64,000 nt of DNA from Abelmoschus esculentus (lineage: Eukaryota; Streptophyta; Magnoliopsida; Malvales; Malvaceae). Position 1 is the stretch's first letter. Each line of letters starts with the position of its first letter. The translations under genes were made by a program, and so were the position numbers. The notes under the pieces were generated by a model. It was not told where the DNA came from. It saw only the letters and a list, made by a program, of their open reading frames with translations, and ran no database searches. The stretch covers positions 17,123,001 to 17,187,000 of the forward strand of contig JAUCBN010000026.1 in NCBI GenBank assembly GCA_035048815.1, given 5' to 3'. Below are positions 1-10,650 of the stretch, in pieces.

Positions 1-390
1 AAGTTCTTTAAACATGGCTAGATATTTGAATCATGATGTTGTGAATGAATTAAACTGGATACAGAGGTTTATAACAAACTTCTTTAATATTCGATTCGAA
101 TTAATATATCAATAGATTTGTATACTAATTGTTATAAAATGAGAAAATACATTGACTATTTTATTCATCTAACTTCGTAAATTTTATTTGATATTAGATT
201 ATATAAATAACTAGTTATTTTTTTTTTAGAAATTTATTGCAAGATGAAAGTGGGCACTTGAAAATTGGGGAGTATTGGGTTCAAATGTTGTATGAACAAA
301 TACAACCCAATCAAGAGAGTTGTATGTTGTTTCATTCCCTCAACTTCCAAGTTCAATTTTGTGGATGATTTATAAACAAAAATATTTTTA

Positions 391-429
<39 letters not shown>

Positions 430-2127
430 TTTACAGCTCAAATTGTTGAAAATTATGATACCGAGAAAGATGTCCTTGCATTTGGGTTCATACTTTACCA
501 GGTGTGTTCTTTTAACATCTTTTCTATATTTAAATCTTTATTAATTTTGTGTTTGATCATATACACTTAATTTATTTTAAGTACCTGTATAAATTAAAAA
601 ATAGGAGCAAATTAAAATAATAGGGATTATATTTATTATTTTTGAATTAAAATTTAATTGTTTGAATGTGTAAATGTGAAGGGTTAAATATGTTATTAGA
701 AAAATATTTTAATAGACACATTATTCTTTTAACTAGGGGTGAGTATTCGATCGAGTCGAGTCGAATCAAAAAATTTTGAGTTATTCGAGTTGACGAGTCA
801 TATTTTACAACTCAAACTTTATTTGAAATTTTTTCAGTTCGAATTGAGTTTAAAAAATTCGAGTCGAATCGAATCGAGTCGATTTTTCGAGTTTCTATAA
901 ATATTTAATTATAATTATTTATCATGTCATAGTATGATTTGATTCCAATTTAGACGATTTTCTCTAATCATATAAGATATACATGTATATATTTTTCATA
1001 TGTAGCAATATTTCTTTATAGATTTACGTATCAATGTATTTATATCATAAAAAATTAAGAGATTCGTCTTAAACTTAAAAATTATTCATTTAATTACTAA
1101 AAATTTTGAGTTATTCGAGTTTTCATTTTACAACTCAAACTTTATTTAAAATTTTTTCGAGTCGAGTCAAAACGAGTCGAGTATTTTTGCCTCGAGTCGA
1201 GTTATTCGATTTTTTCGAGTCGAGTTTTGCTCATCCCTACTTTTAACTGTTGTTAATGAATCAGTTCTAAATTAAAAACAATATTAAAACTTTGATGGTA
1301 ACATTAAAACAATTGAAAGTTTGATTACCAAATTAAATAATAGATTAAAATCTAATAAATATTTATAAATTTTACTCTTAAATTAAAGTGAATGTAAGAT
1401 TATTATAGTAATAAAAGTTCAATTATTTTTAAATCAAAAATAAAATAAAATCTAAAAAAATAAAAATTATTTTACGATTTTATTCTAAAAGAGAATAATA
1501 ACACATTCGATCCCTATAATATAATTTTAAAACTAATTAAAATAATTAATAATATATTTAGATACATATATAAACAGTAACACGTTAGGATACATAAAAT
1601 TTATTATAGAATTCTCCGTCTGAATATCCACTTTTTGATGCAGATGTTGGAAGGCAGACATGTCCTAAATGACATCAACTCCAACTGTATAAATTTCATT
1701 CCCTTTGATTTGGAAATTAAGTTTCCAATAAGCCGATGCCCAAGAAGAATTCAAGAGTAAGTTATTATATTCCTTAAATTTAGATATCAGATCAGATCTC
1801 GAATAGACAAAATCCGAGTTTTTATCTTAATTTTAAGTTTATTCTTATTTGACCCCTAAACTACATTATATTCTCAATTTGACACTCCACGTGTCACCCA
1901 TTAATTGGTTCAAAGACCCACAATGTTTTAAAAACAACTTCATTTGTGTTAATTCTTTCATTATCTTAATGATTAGTACTGTGTTTATGTTTTTACTTTT
2001 TAGGCTTATCCAACAGTGCACCAGTCCTGATCCTTCCCAAAGGCCAGCCTTTCATGCTGTCATTACAACTCTGGAAGAAGCTTCAAATGGGATGGGGAGA
2101 GTGTGTATTGGACAATATTGTGCCTAA
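1..2127 (+). CDS. Degenerate protein kinase (C-lobe), partial, 3' end of gene
   Basis: Five exons of a protein kinase gene enter from the left edge: 1-66 (frame begins at base 2), 230-318, 437-501, 1644-1756 and 2004-2127, all with GT..AG borders and matching phases. The third and fourth exons carry kinase subdomain IX (DVLAFGFILYQ then MLEGRH). The last exon carries subdomain XI (CTSPDPSQRPAF) and ends in a natural stop. The stretch where the catalytic HRD loop should lie reads NELNWIQRNLLQDESGHLKI, and the DFG position reads GEYW, so both catalytic motifs are missing. The overall look is that of the plant Raf-like/integrin-linked kinase group, but the family placement is from memory. The N-terminal part lies outside the window. 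The 318/319 donor (gttgta) is the weakest junction. Confidence 0.7.
391..429. repeat. (ATT)n microsatellite
   Basis: About 13 copies of the trinucleotide ATT, ending 7 bp before the acceptor of the third kinase exon, where it forms part of the intron's 3' tract. Confidence 0.9.
734..1239. mobile_element. hAT-type MITE with perfect 8-bp target duplication
   Basis: A 506-bp element inside an intron of the kinase gene. Its ends are TAGGGGTGAG and, on the other strand, TAGGGATGAG. It is flanked on both sides by CTTTTAAC (726-733 and 1240-1247), an exact 8-bp target-site duplication as expected of hAT transposons. The interior is rich in TCGAGTCGAG-like subterminal motifs and has no coding capacity. 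A diverged relative lies at 32651-33113. Confidence 0.88.
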
Positions 2128-3137
2128 AACAATAAAAAGTATTGTACCAGTGGTTAGGAAAGGGTTTAAGAGTCTGGTGCTAAAGTATGATTACTCTCAC
2201 GTCTTTAAATTATAATTAGATATGTTAGTTTCATAATTTTATTTATTTTTATATTTTAATTTTATATATTGACTAAGTTATATTGATATTTGTTGGTGCA
2301 CACTAAATATAGAGGTGAAGATGATTAAGTTTTATTGATGTAGGTGTAAGATTGACGATGAGTGATTAACTTATCGGAAAATGAGTTGAGAACCACAAAG
2401 GGTTAGAAAGGTCGTTGAACTTAACGTTTACCTTGATTGGTTGGAGATTCAAAGTTGTTGTCGGCGTTGAGTCGGTAGTCAAAGTTATTTTGGAGAGAAA
2501 ATAGGGTGATCGATGTAAAATGAAGAATATTCATATCCGATCCACCTCCTATTAAGATTTAAATATTTTTCGAAACTAAATTCAAACTTTTTTTAACAGA
2601 ATTTAGATCGTTTTTTATTAAATCGGATTCAAATTATATTGTGAACCCTATAGAGAGTTTTAGTAGTGTAGAGAATTTAAAGATTTTTTAAAAAATGAAT
2701 GTATTAAAATGGATTAATTATAAATTTATTTTTTTTAAAATATTTATATTTATCTCTCGATACTCATTTTTCACTTTATCACTTATCGTTATTTTTTTGC
2801 ACCAAACCTACTTGTTGATATTCGCATTGAAATATATTATTAAATAAATGTTTTAAAATTTGTTGACAAGACCAAACCTTATTCATTAGATTTTTATAGA
2901 AAAATATTAAATATATTTATAATTCTAATGTAAAAGAAAATAAAACTTCTATTCAGAAAAGGGTGAAAATAAAACCGTTGTAAACCGGGTCGGATGAAAA
3001 CCGAATTGTAAAAACTTCGTTCGGATCCGATACGCCGTCTATTAGACATGGGCAGTTTCATATAGCCGTCGCCGTAACCTAGTATATAGCAAAATCATCC
3101 ATTCCTTTCCTTTCTAAGTGACGATAGCGAAGACACA
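2128..3137. other. Intergenic, kinase to tryptophan-tRNA ligase
   Basis: AT-rich with no open frame of note. It holds the 3' UTR of the kinase and, near 3078-3090, a weak TATA-like run (agtatatagc) about 55 bp before the ligase ATG. Confidence 0.6.
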
Positions 3138-6100
3138 ATGGAGAAGGCAGAGGATAAGAACCAGCAGCAAGAAGAGGAACAAGTGGTGAATCCGTGGGAA
3201 GTGTCGGCCAAAGATGGCGGCAAGATTGATTACGATAAACTCATCGACAAATTCGGTTGCCAAAGGCTGGATCAATCCTTTGTCGACCGCGTCCAACGCC
3301 TCACTTCTCGTCCTCCTCATGTCTTCCTCCGCCGTGGAGTTTTCTTTGCGCATCGGGATTTCAATGACATTTTGGATGCCTATGAGCGAGGGGAGAAGTT
3401 TTATTTGTATACCGGCCGTGGACCGTCTTCTGAAGCTTTGCATTTGGGCCATTTGATTCCTTTTATGTTCACCAAGTAACTTATTTTTCTCTCCATTTTC
3501 TTAGTTAATAGTTGGTATAAATGAAAAATGGAGCTGAAATTTGTGCAATTATGAATATTGTATGAATTGATGTGTCAATAGAACAATGATTCAAATTATA
3601 TATATATATATATATATAGTGAATTGATGTGTCCTTTTAGAAAAAAAATTATTGGAAGCTTACAAGTTCTAGTAATGACTCCTTAATACATGATGTTTAA
3701 TTGCTTTTGTGATCTTAAGAGAAAATTGGAAGGAAAAGAACTGTTGTTTTATGTTTTGAGTGTTGGTCATGCACTTAATTCTATAATTTTGGTCAATGTT
3801 TGATGTTTCTGGCAGATACCTTCAAGATGCCTTCAAAGTCCCTCTTGTGATACAACTAACTGATGACGAGAAGTGCATGTGGAAAAATCTTTCTGTGGAG
3901 GAGAGCCAAAGACTCGCCCGGGAGAATGCCAAAGATATTATTGCTTGTGGTTTTGACATATCAAAGACCTTCATATTCTCAGACTTTGATTATGTCGGAG
4001 GGTAAGGAAACATCAGAGGATGTGTTGACCTAGTCTTTGGAATGGAGGGTAATTATAATTTTATTAATGTTTTGATTTTCAGTGCCTTCTATAAAAATAT
4101 GGTCAAGGTTGCCAAGTGTGTCACATACAACAAGGTGCTATTTGTATTCTTTTCTTTGCGGGTGGAAGAGCCTTTGACCTTATTGTTTGAGTAACTATAT
4201 TCCTTTCCTGTGTTATTTAGGTTGTTGGCATATTTGGATTCACAGGCGAGGATCATATTGGAAAAGTTAGCTTTCCACCTGTGCAGGTATACTCCCTTCT
4301 CCTTGCATTTACCAGTTTTGCATTGGCTGTGGACCTGTGGTTGCAGTGATGTTATTTTGCTTTGATGTGAGCTTAGATGTTGTTCATGATTATATATTAT
4401 TTAAGTTTTGGCTACTGGCCACTTACAAGGAATCTAATAACTGATTTGGTCTCTTTAGCTTCTTTTTTTTTTTGTGTAAAATGTATGCCTGTGTTGATGA
4501 CTGTGCTTATATTCTGTTGGTGCAGGCTGTTCCATCATTTCCCTCCTCATTCCCACATCTATTCTCTGGCAAGGATAATCTACGTTGTCTAATTCCTTGT
4601 GCAATTGACCAGGTTCAGTGTTTTGTTTTGACTCTGCTTAGTTTTACCATATAATTACTGCATATTAACTTTTACTTAATTTAATTACTATTAAAGAGTA
4701 TATGGTTTTGTAAGTGATAACTGTGGTTTCCGAATGTTAGTCCTTGCTTTTATTTACTCCAAACGCTTTATTATGTCTCACAATAGCTTGCAAACTTTAA
4801 AACTATGCTACAATGGCCTTTCGTGCTTCCTTTCATTTGTGAAACAGTTATAATTGGTGCAAGTTTGGATGTTGGGTCTTTTGGCTTTGCTGCTTTGCAA
4901 CTTAAAGGAAGCCTCAAGTCAAAGTGATTCTTAAATTTGTCAATTTGTTATTTAATTTGTTTACGCCTTTACGGTCGGTAAAAACTAATGATTACCCTGG
5001 TTATTTTAAATGATTACCTCCTCAATCCTTTCCCTTGGGATTTTTCTCTCTGGCTCTGTTTGTCTGCGGGTATATTTTCATTTAAAAAATTGTTGCTGTT
5101 TCTCAGGATCCATATTTCAGAATGACACGAGATGTTGCCCCTCGGATAGGGTACCACAAGCCTGCATTGATTGAATCACTGTTCTTCCCTGCTCTCCAGG
5201 TATTCTTTGTAGGGGTAGAAGCATTATTAGGATAATAATGTACAGAGTTCATCATAGGGTTGAGTGTTGATAAAGATCTGTTATTGACAATCAGGTTATT
5301 TCCTGCAATATTTTTTTACTCCGTATATTATACCCCATAACTTTGCAGACAAACTATGTTTCATATATGTGGTGGTCAAAGTTTGATGTTGTGCCCGCCT
5401 ATTTTGGTTTGAATTGCTTTGCTTTGCCTTTTCTTCTTTGTCTTTGATAGTACATACAAATTTAATGGTTTGTTCAGTTACTGTACACTTTTAACTTTTA
5501 AGTTAAGAAATATTTACGATGGTTTTCTTTTATTTGAGCTGCTTCATTTGACTATTAATTTTCTTGACATTTCATTTGAGGCTGGAAGCTTAAAAAGTGT
5601 GTTTACTCTAAACTATGATTCTGTATTTGCGGTAAAAATATTTATGTTTCAAGTTCTGTATGCATATGGTAGAGGTTTTTTGTTGCTAGGAGGCTCATCA
5701 TGGAATATTTGTTAGCACACTACCATGAGTCTTTTTGTTTTCCATATCGTTAACTTCGAATGTGCTTTAATTGGGATACACCAGATATGAGCTTAGGCAT
5801 CAATATTGAATTTGATGCCGTGTTCATTACAAAATATGCTATATTTGCCTTTATAGAATCATATACTTGTAATAATTCTCTAGTTTAAACAATAGCCTCA
5901 TCATTATTTGCACGTGTAATCTCAGGGAGAGAATGGGAAAATGTCTGCTAGTGATCCAAATTCTGCTATTTACGTGACTGATTCTGCAAAGGACATCAAA
6001 TACAAGGTAGGTTCATGGAATTTCTCATAACTTTTTTGACAGCAATGTTACATGTTTGACCATATACATCTTGTTAGTGTAACCCATAGACCTTTCAGTT

Positions 6101-7617
6101 ATTTTGTGGTGGGAAGTTTACCTAATTCTCATTGAACTAAAATAGATGCATCTTGAGCCTCATGGATATATAACTAGACATTTTATGTCCTCGTGCATCA
6201 TTAAAGAAGTTTTAGTAGTATTTTACTGAGGTAGGAGCTTTCAATTATTTTATTATTTCTGAGCACTTATCCTCAAGCACTTGTTACTAGACTGTCTATC
6301 CAATTGCTATTGGTTTTTGTGTAGTTAAAGTTTAACATGTTGGAACTGGGCCTATTGATTCTTTAGAGTAGATCTGCTTCTTTGTGCTTGTTTCTTCCTT
6401 TATTTTAGTTGCATTATTGCAAATTCTGCACTCCACTTGCTTTCTTTTGATTAATTTTCTAGCAATTTTAAGTGGTGTTAGGGCTTTTATCCGATGATGT
6501 ATTAGTGGTTACTTGTTGCTCATATTTTATAACTGGAGTCATTAGAAGGAAAGCTTACAGCAAGGTGAAAGATCAAATAAATTACTTGCTTCGATTGATC
6601 TCTCATTCTCTACATACCTGATTTGCATTTGTCTTTAGGTAAACAAACATGCGTTCACTGGTGGCCAAGAATCCATTGAAAAACACAGACAACTTGGGGC
6701 AAATCTTGAGGTAATTAACTTGTTCTCTGTGACATATCAGTTGATTCTTTATAATGTACTTCAGCTTTTAACTATCACATCACATACTACCAGTGAGGTT
6801 TCTCTTTATAATGTTATTACCATTCAAGGATGGTGATTGGACGCTCAGTCCTCATTTAGATGCATAGTAGCTGCCTGAAAAATGCAGACTGTCACACATG
6901 TATCCAAATGCACATGCATCCACATAAACACACTAGTCGTTTATTTTTGCTGAAGCCATTGATACTCTGGTTGTCTGGTTTACCTCTTTCTTCTGGACTA
7001 GGATTAGTGGATGCATGCATTTGTCTGCATAGGAGAGATTTATGCTTCCATTGAGAAGCTCACTTAGGGTTTAGCTTTGCAGAATATATTAGCATTTTGG
7101 TTTCGTTTGTTATAAATTTTCCTCTTTTTCTTTGTTTCGTCGCTAGTATGCTCCTGAAAAACTGGATTTGTTTGTTTTTCAGGTAGATATACCAATCAAG
7201 TATCTTAACTTTTTCCTTGAGGACGATGCCGAACTTGAGCACATAAAAAAGGTAAACTTGCTGGCCTTGAGCCGTTTCTTAGCTTTGCCTGTAATTTCAG
7301 GTTCTCATGGTGTTTTATATTCTCCTCATTTACTAGGAGTATGGCGCGGGACGCATGCTTACAGGCGAGGTGAAAAAGCGTCTCACTGAAGTTTTGACTG
7401 AACTAGTAGAAAGGCATCGAAGGGCTCGAGCTGCCGTAACAGATGAGGTAAGGTTCTTGAGTAGCCCCATTGATATATTATGGGATCTTGTCATCCGAAA
7501 AGTAATTGAACCATTAAATTGAAGATAAAGAACTGATTGCAAACTCTTCTGTTGCCTTTCTTCCAGATGGTGGATGCATTTATGGCTGTGAGACCCCTTC
7601 CCAACATGTTTGATTGA
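3138..7617 (+). CDS. WARS: Tryptophan-tRNA ligase, cytosolic
   Basis: Charges tRNA-Trp with tryptophan in the cytosol. Eleven exons: 3138-3475, 3816-4001, 4083-4134, 4221-4286, 4526-4612, 5107-5199, 5926-6006, 6639-6710, 7183-7251, 7337-7447 and 7567-7617. They sum to 1206 bp, or 401 residues, with every phase compatible. The class I HIGH signature is seen as HLGH (TGRGPSSEALHLGHL, end of exon 1). The KMSKS loop is GKMSASDP in exon 7. The WHEP-free N terminus is rich in Glu and Gln (KNQQQEEEQ), and there is no targeting peptide, which fits the eukaryotic cytosolic enzyme rather than the bacterial-type organellar one. The start is the first ATG, preceded by a short leader. All introns are GT..AG. 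Confidence 0.96.
3597..3618. repeat. (TA)11 microsatellite
   Basis: Perfect dinucleotide run in intron 1 of the tryptophan-tRNA ligase gene. Confidence 0.9.
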
Positions 7618-8371
7618 ATTAACAATAATACCAGGTAATGAAATCGAATTTATTGTGGAAGAACACACCTTGGATTTTATATTAGATTTGTATTCCCTTG
7701 CTATATTCTGTAAATTACTGAATTTAGCTTTAGGGAGAGTGTATTTGTGGTCCAATGCTAGAGGGAGGGTTAAGCTGAAATCTAGTTTATGAACTCTGGA
7801 AATATAGTGAAGGGGAGAGTAATTTACAAAAAAAAAAAATACTAGTATTCTGATTTTAATTTTCCATTTTAGACCAAAGTTTTTCTACATCTCGTTATAA
7901 GAAATGATTAAATGTTATTTTATTATGATTAGTTTTTAATTTTATACTTATTTTAAATAAATCCAAAAGGAACCCATTAGTTGTATATATTTTATACTAC
8001 TACAATTTCGAAATGGTTATGAATTACCAAACCGAAGCCAGTTACTAGAAACTACAATGAGAGCCAAATCCAACAACATTATGATTAGGGTCAGTTAAAT
8101 ACAAACTTGGTCAACTTCTTTTGAAATTTAGTTAAAAAGAAAGTGTATCAAATGGTCCAAATGCAAAGCTTTAGAAAATTTCTCATTACTATTAACTAGT
8201 AAGAACAATTGTGTGGAAAACACAGATTACAACTAAAAAAAAAGCATTAGCCCTATGAAATATAGTTGCCAAGTTGATTTCTAGACAACATGGTACAAAA
8301 TCAAGTGCCAAAAGTCCAAATATCAGCTTGATATGCAGAAAACACATGATGTTTGTGCCCTACATCAAAAC
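7618..8371. other. Intergenic between two convergent genes
   Basis: Contains the 3' UTRs of the tryptophan-tRNA ligase gene (+) and of the small basic protein gene (-). No other feature seen. Confidence 0.6.
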
Positions 8372-9686
8372 TTATTCTACCATAGAATCCACTGAAGCTT
8401 TAATGGCAAGTTTAGGACCCTTCCTTTTACCTGCATTTACAATGAAGTGAAATAATTTATACGAATATTTGTTAAAAAAAAAGAATTTCAACCCAAAACT
8501 AAAAACATAAAGCAAAGAAGAACATATGGACTCCACGGACACATAGGCAATGGATATGGTTCCCATATATACATATACACACACATATATTATATATGTA
8601 TGTATCCGTATTGTAAACAAACACATATCCAACAATAACCCCAAATCCAGTAGCATGCAGGGTGACAATGCAGCAGTTCAGGATAAACTATCTAACCTTT
8701 CCGGTTTAGGTGATTGAGCTTCAAATTCTTCTTCATGCGGAATTTTGTAGGTGCCTTGCTGGTGGAATCTTGGGATGTACCTGTATTTAGGGAACAGATT
8801 GGAATTTAAAATGCAAACCAGAGGCAGGACGGAGACTGAAGAATTTTTTTCCACTTTTGTCCCCTTATTTAAATTCTTTTAAAAATTGTTTTTTTTAATG
8901 AATTTGCCCCCATTCTTCTAAACATTTTTGTTTTGCCCCCTCAACCCCAAATCCTGGCCAGAGCCAGAGGTAACAATCATCTATTAAACTGACCTAAAGA
9001 TACCTTTTTTTAAATAAAAAAGGAAAACCTAATTTCCAGGAGCATTTAACTTATCCAAGCACAACACAATTATTTAAGGACCTGTGGCATTTTTTGTGGG
9101 TTAGAATTATGAATGGTTTAATCTAATAGGGATTATAAGGTAAATACATCAAAGAGCTTTTAGAATAACTTATAAGCTTAAGTATTCAAATTCAGTTTAT
9201 CGATCAACACCTACTTCAAATGAGAAAAAATTGAAGAATAATTGCAGTTTCTGAACAGAGCAGTCATGGAATCAAAAACTAAAACGGAAATAATAATAAT
9301 TAAAATTAAAAATACCTTCAGCAGCCGCCATTTCCACATCTTCCATGCTCACCAAACCCTTTTCTATAACTTCCTTTTGTTCCTATTATTCATTACCAAA
9401 AAAAACTAGAATTATTTCCAAAGAGAACTCAAAGAATCCATTAAAACAAAGAACACATTACATATAGAATAAGAAAAGAACGAGATTCCATGAGAAGCCA
9501 TTGAAACCACATGAATCATACCCTGCGCCATTTTTTGAGAAGCTTGCGTTTACGCTTTCCGGAGATGGAGAGCGATTGGGTTTTGTTCTTAAGCTTCTTA
9601 CTTGAAGGATCGCCATGGATTGCTCTTTTTCTCTCCGCTCTTTCTGCTCTCTTCTGCTTCTGAACTACGTTGAAACACTTCGCCAT
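8372..9686 (-). CDS. Small lysine/arginine-rich protein, conserved-looking, unknown function
   Basis: Four exons on the minus strand, 9522-9686, 9316-9382, 8697-8780 and 8372-8430. They join in phase to 375 bp, or 124 residues, starting MAKCFNVVQKQKRAERAERK and ending DSMVE. All three introns have clean GT..AG borders, and the short exons keep one frame, so this looks like a real gene although no single exon is long. The protein is extremely basic: about one third of the first 55 residues are Lys or Arg (GKRKRKLLKKWRR closes exon 1), a middle segment is acidic (EQKEVIEKG, SMEDVEMAAAE), and the tail is again basic (KGKRKGPKLAIKAS). That composition suggests a nucleolar or ribosome-biogenesis protein. 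This is inference; I do not recognise a named family. Confidence 0.75.
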
Positions 9687-10650
9687 TCTTTTCGTTTTTG
9701 TCTACCAAAACCCTAAAACTCGTTTGTATTTCCTATATTTTAAAGTGATCGTAGTACCTTTATATTATTAGGCTCACTCCAACGTGTAAACTTAGGGAAG
9801 TTCTTAATTTGGGTTCATGGGCCTTTCTATTTGGGTTGAGTTTTAAGTCGGCTTTGAGTTTAAGGTTTATATAAATTTATAAATTTAAATAAATTTTGCT
9901 ATTACTGCATATAATTTTTCTCATAAATTAATAATAAAGAAAAAGCATACATAATGAATGGGTCAAAGTTGAAAGAATTACCAATAATAACTCTTTGTAA
10001 CACTCGATTCAGATTAATCAAATCAAATACCAATAATTATAAAAAATGAGAACAAACCAAAACTTAATTTAAAACAATTTTTTGTTAAAAAATGAGAACA
10101 AACCAAAACTTAATTTAAAACAATTTTTTGTTAGTAAACAAATAGTCTTAAGTTCATTTAAACATGTCTCGAGTTTGAGATCTTACGTATGTAAAAAGTT
10201 TTCGTCGGAAAACTCATCCACTAAAAGCAAATATGATATAGGTCGGACCGGATTAATTAAAACAAAGCCCAGAAAAGAGAAAAAACAATGCATTTGATTA
10301 TTGTCCTAAAACGAAAATGGGCAGTTTCCTTTTCTTTTCCTCCCCCATTTCCCCCCTAAAATTAACACAAATTTCATGCAACACAAAATAAGCTAATATT
10401 TTACACATGGAGATGGAGAACATCCCTTCCCCTTCCTTCCACCCAAGTATAAGCAAAACACATTCGAAAGGAATAGGCAAAAGTATGCCACTGGAGTGCA
10501 AGTGCAACTTGTGTATTTTGATTGAATAACTACAAAACTAGTTTGCATATGCTGAATCCTTAAACTCTGGCATTTCTAATCTGATTCTTCTACTTTTTTA
10601 ATTGAAATTTCTCATGTTGTCTTCTGCACTAATTGTTCGAGTTATGGTTT
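9687..10650. other. Intergenic, small basic protein to FRS11-like gene
   Basis: Holds the 5' flank of the basic-protein gene and the 3' UTR of the FRS11-like gene. Apart from a 46-bp tandem duplication (10041-10132) nothing is seen. Confidence 0.6.
10041..10132. repeat. 46-bp tandem duplication
   Basis: Two identical consecutive 46-bp units, 10041-10086 and 10087-10132, each starting aaaaaatgag and ending ttttttgtt. The perfect identity points to a recent duplication. Confidence 0.9.

Noticed and set aside
3114..3452. 112-codon minus-strand frame at the start of the tryptophan-tRNA ligase gene
   Set aside because: Antisense shadow of exon 1, which matches the enzyme family residue by residue.
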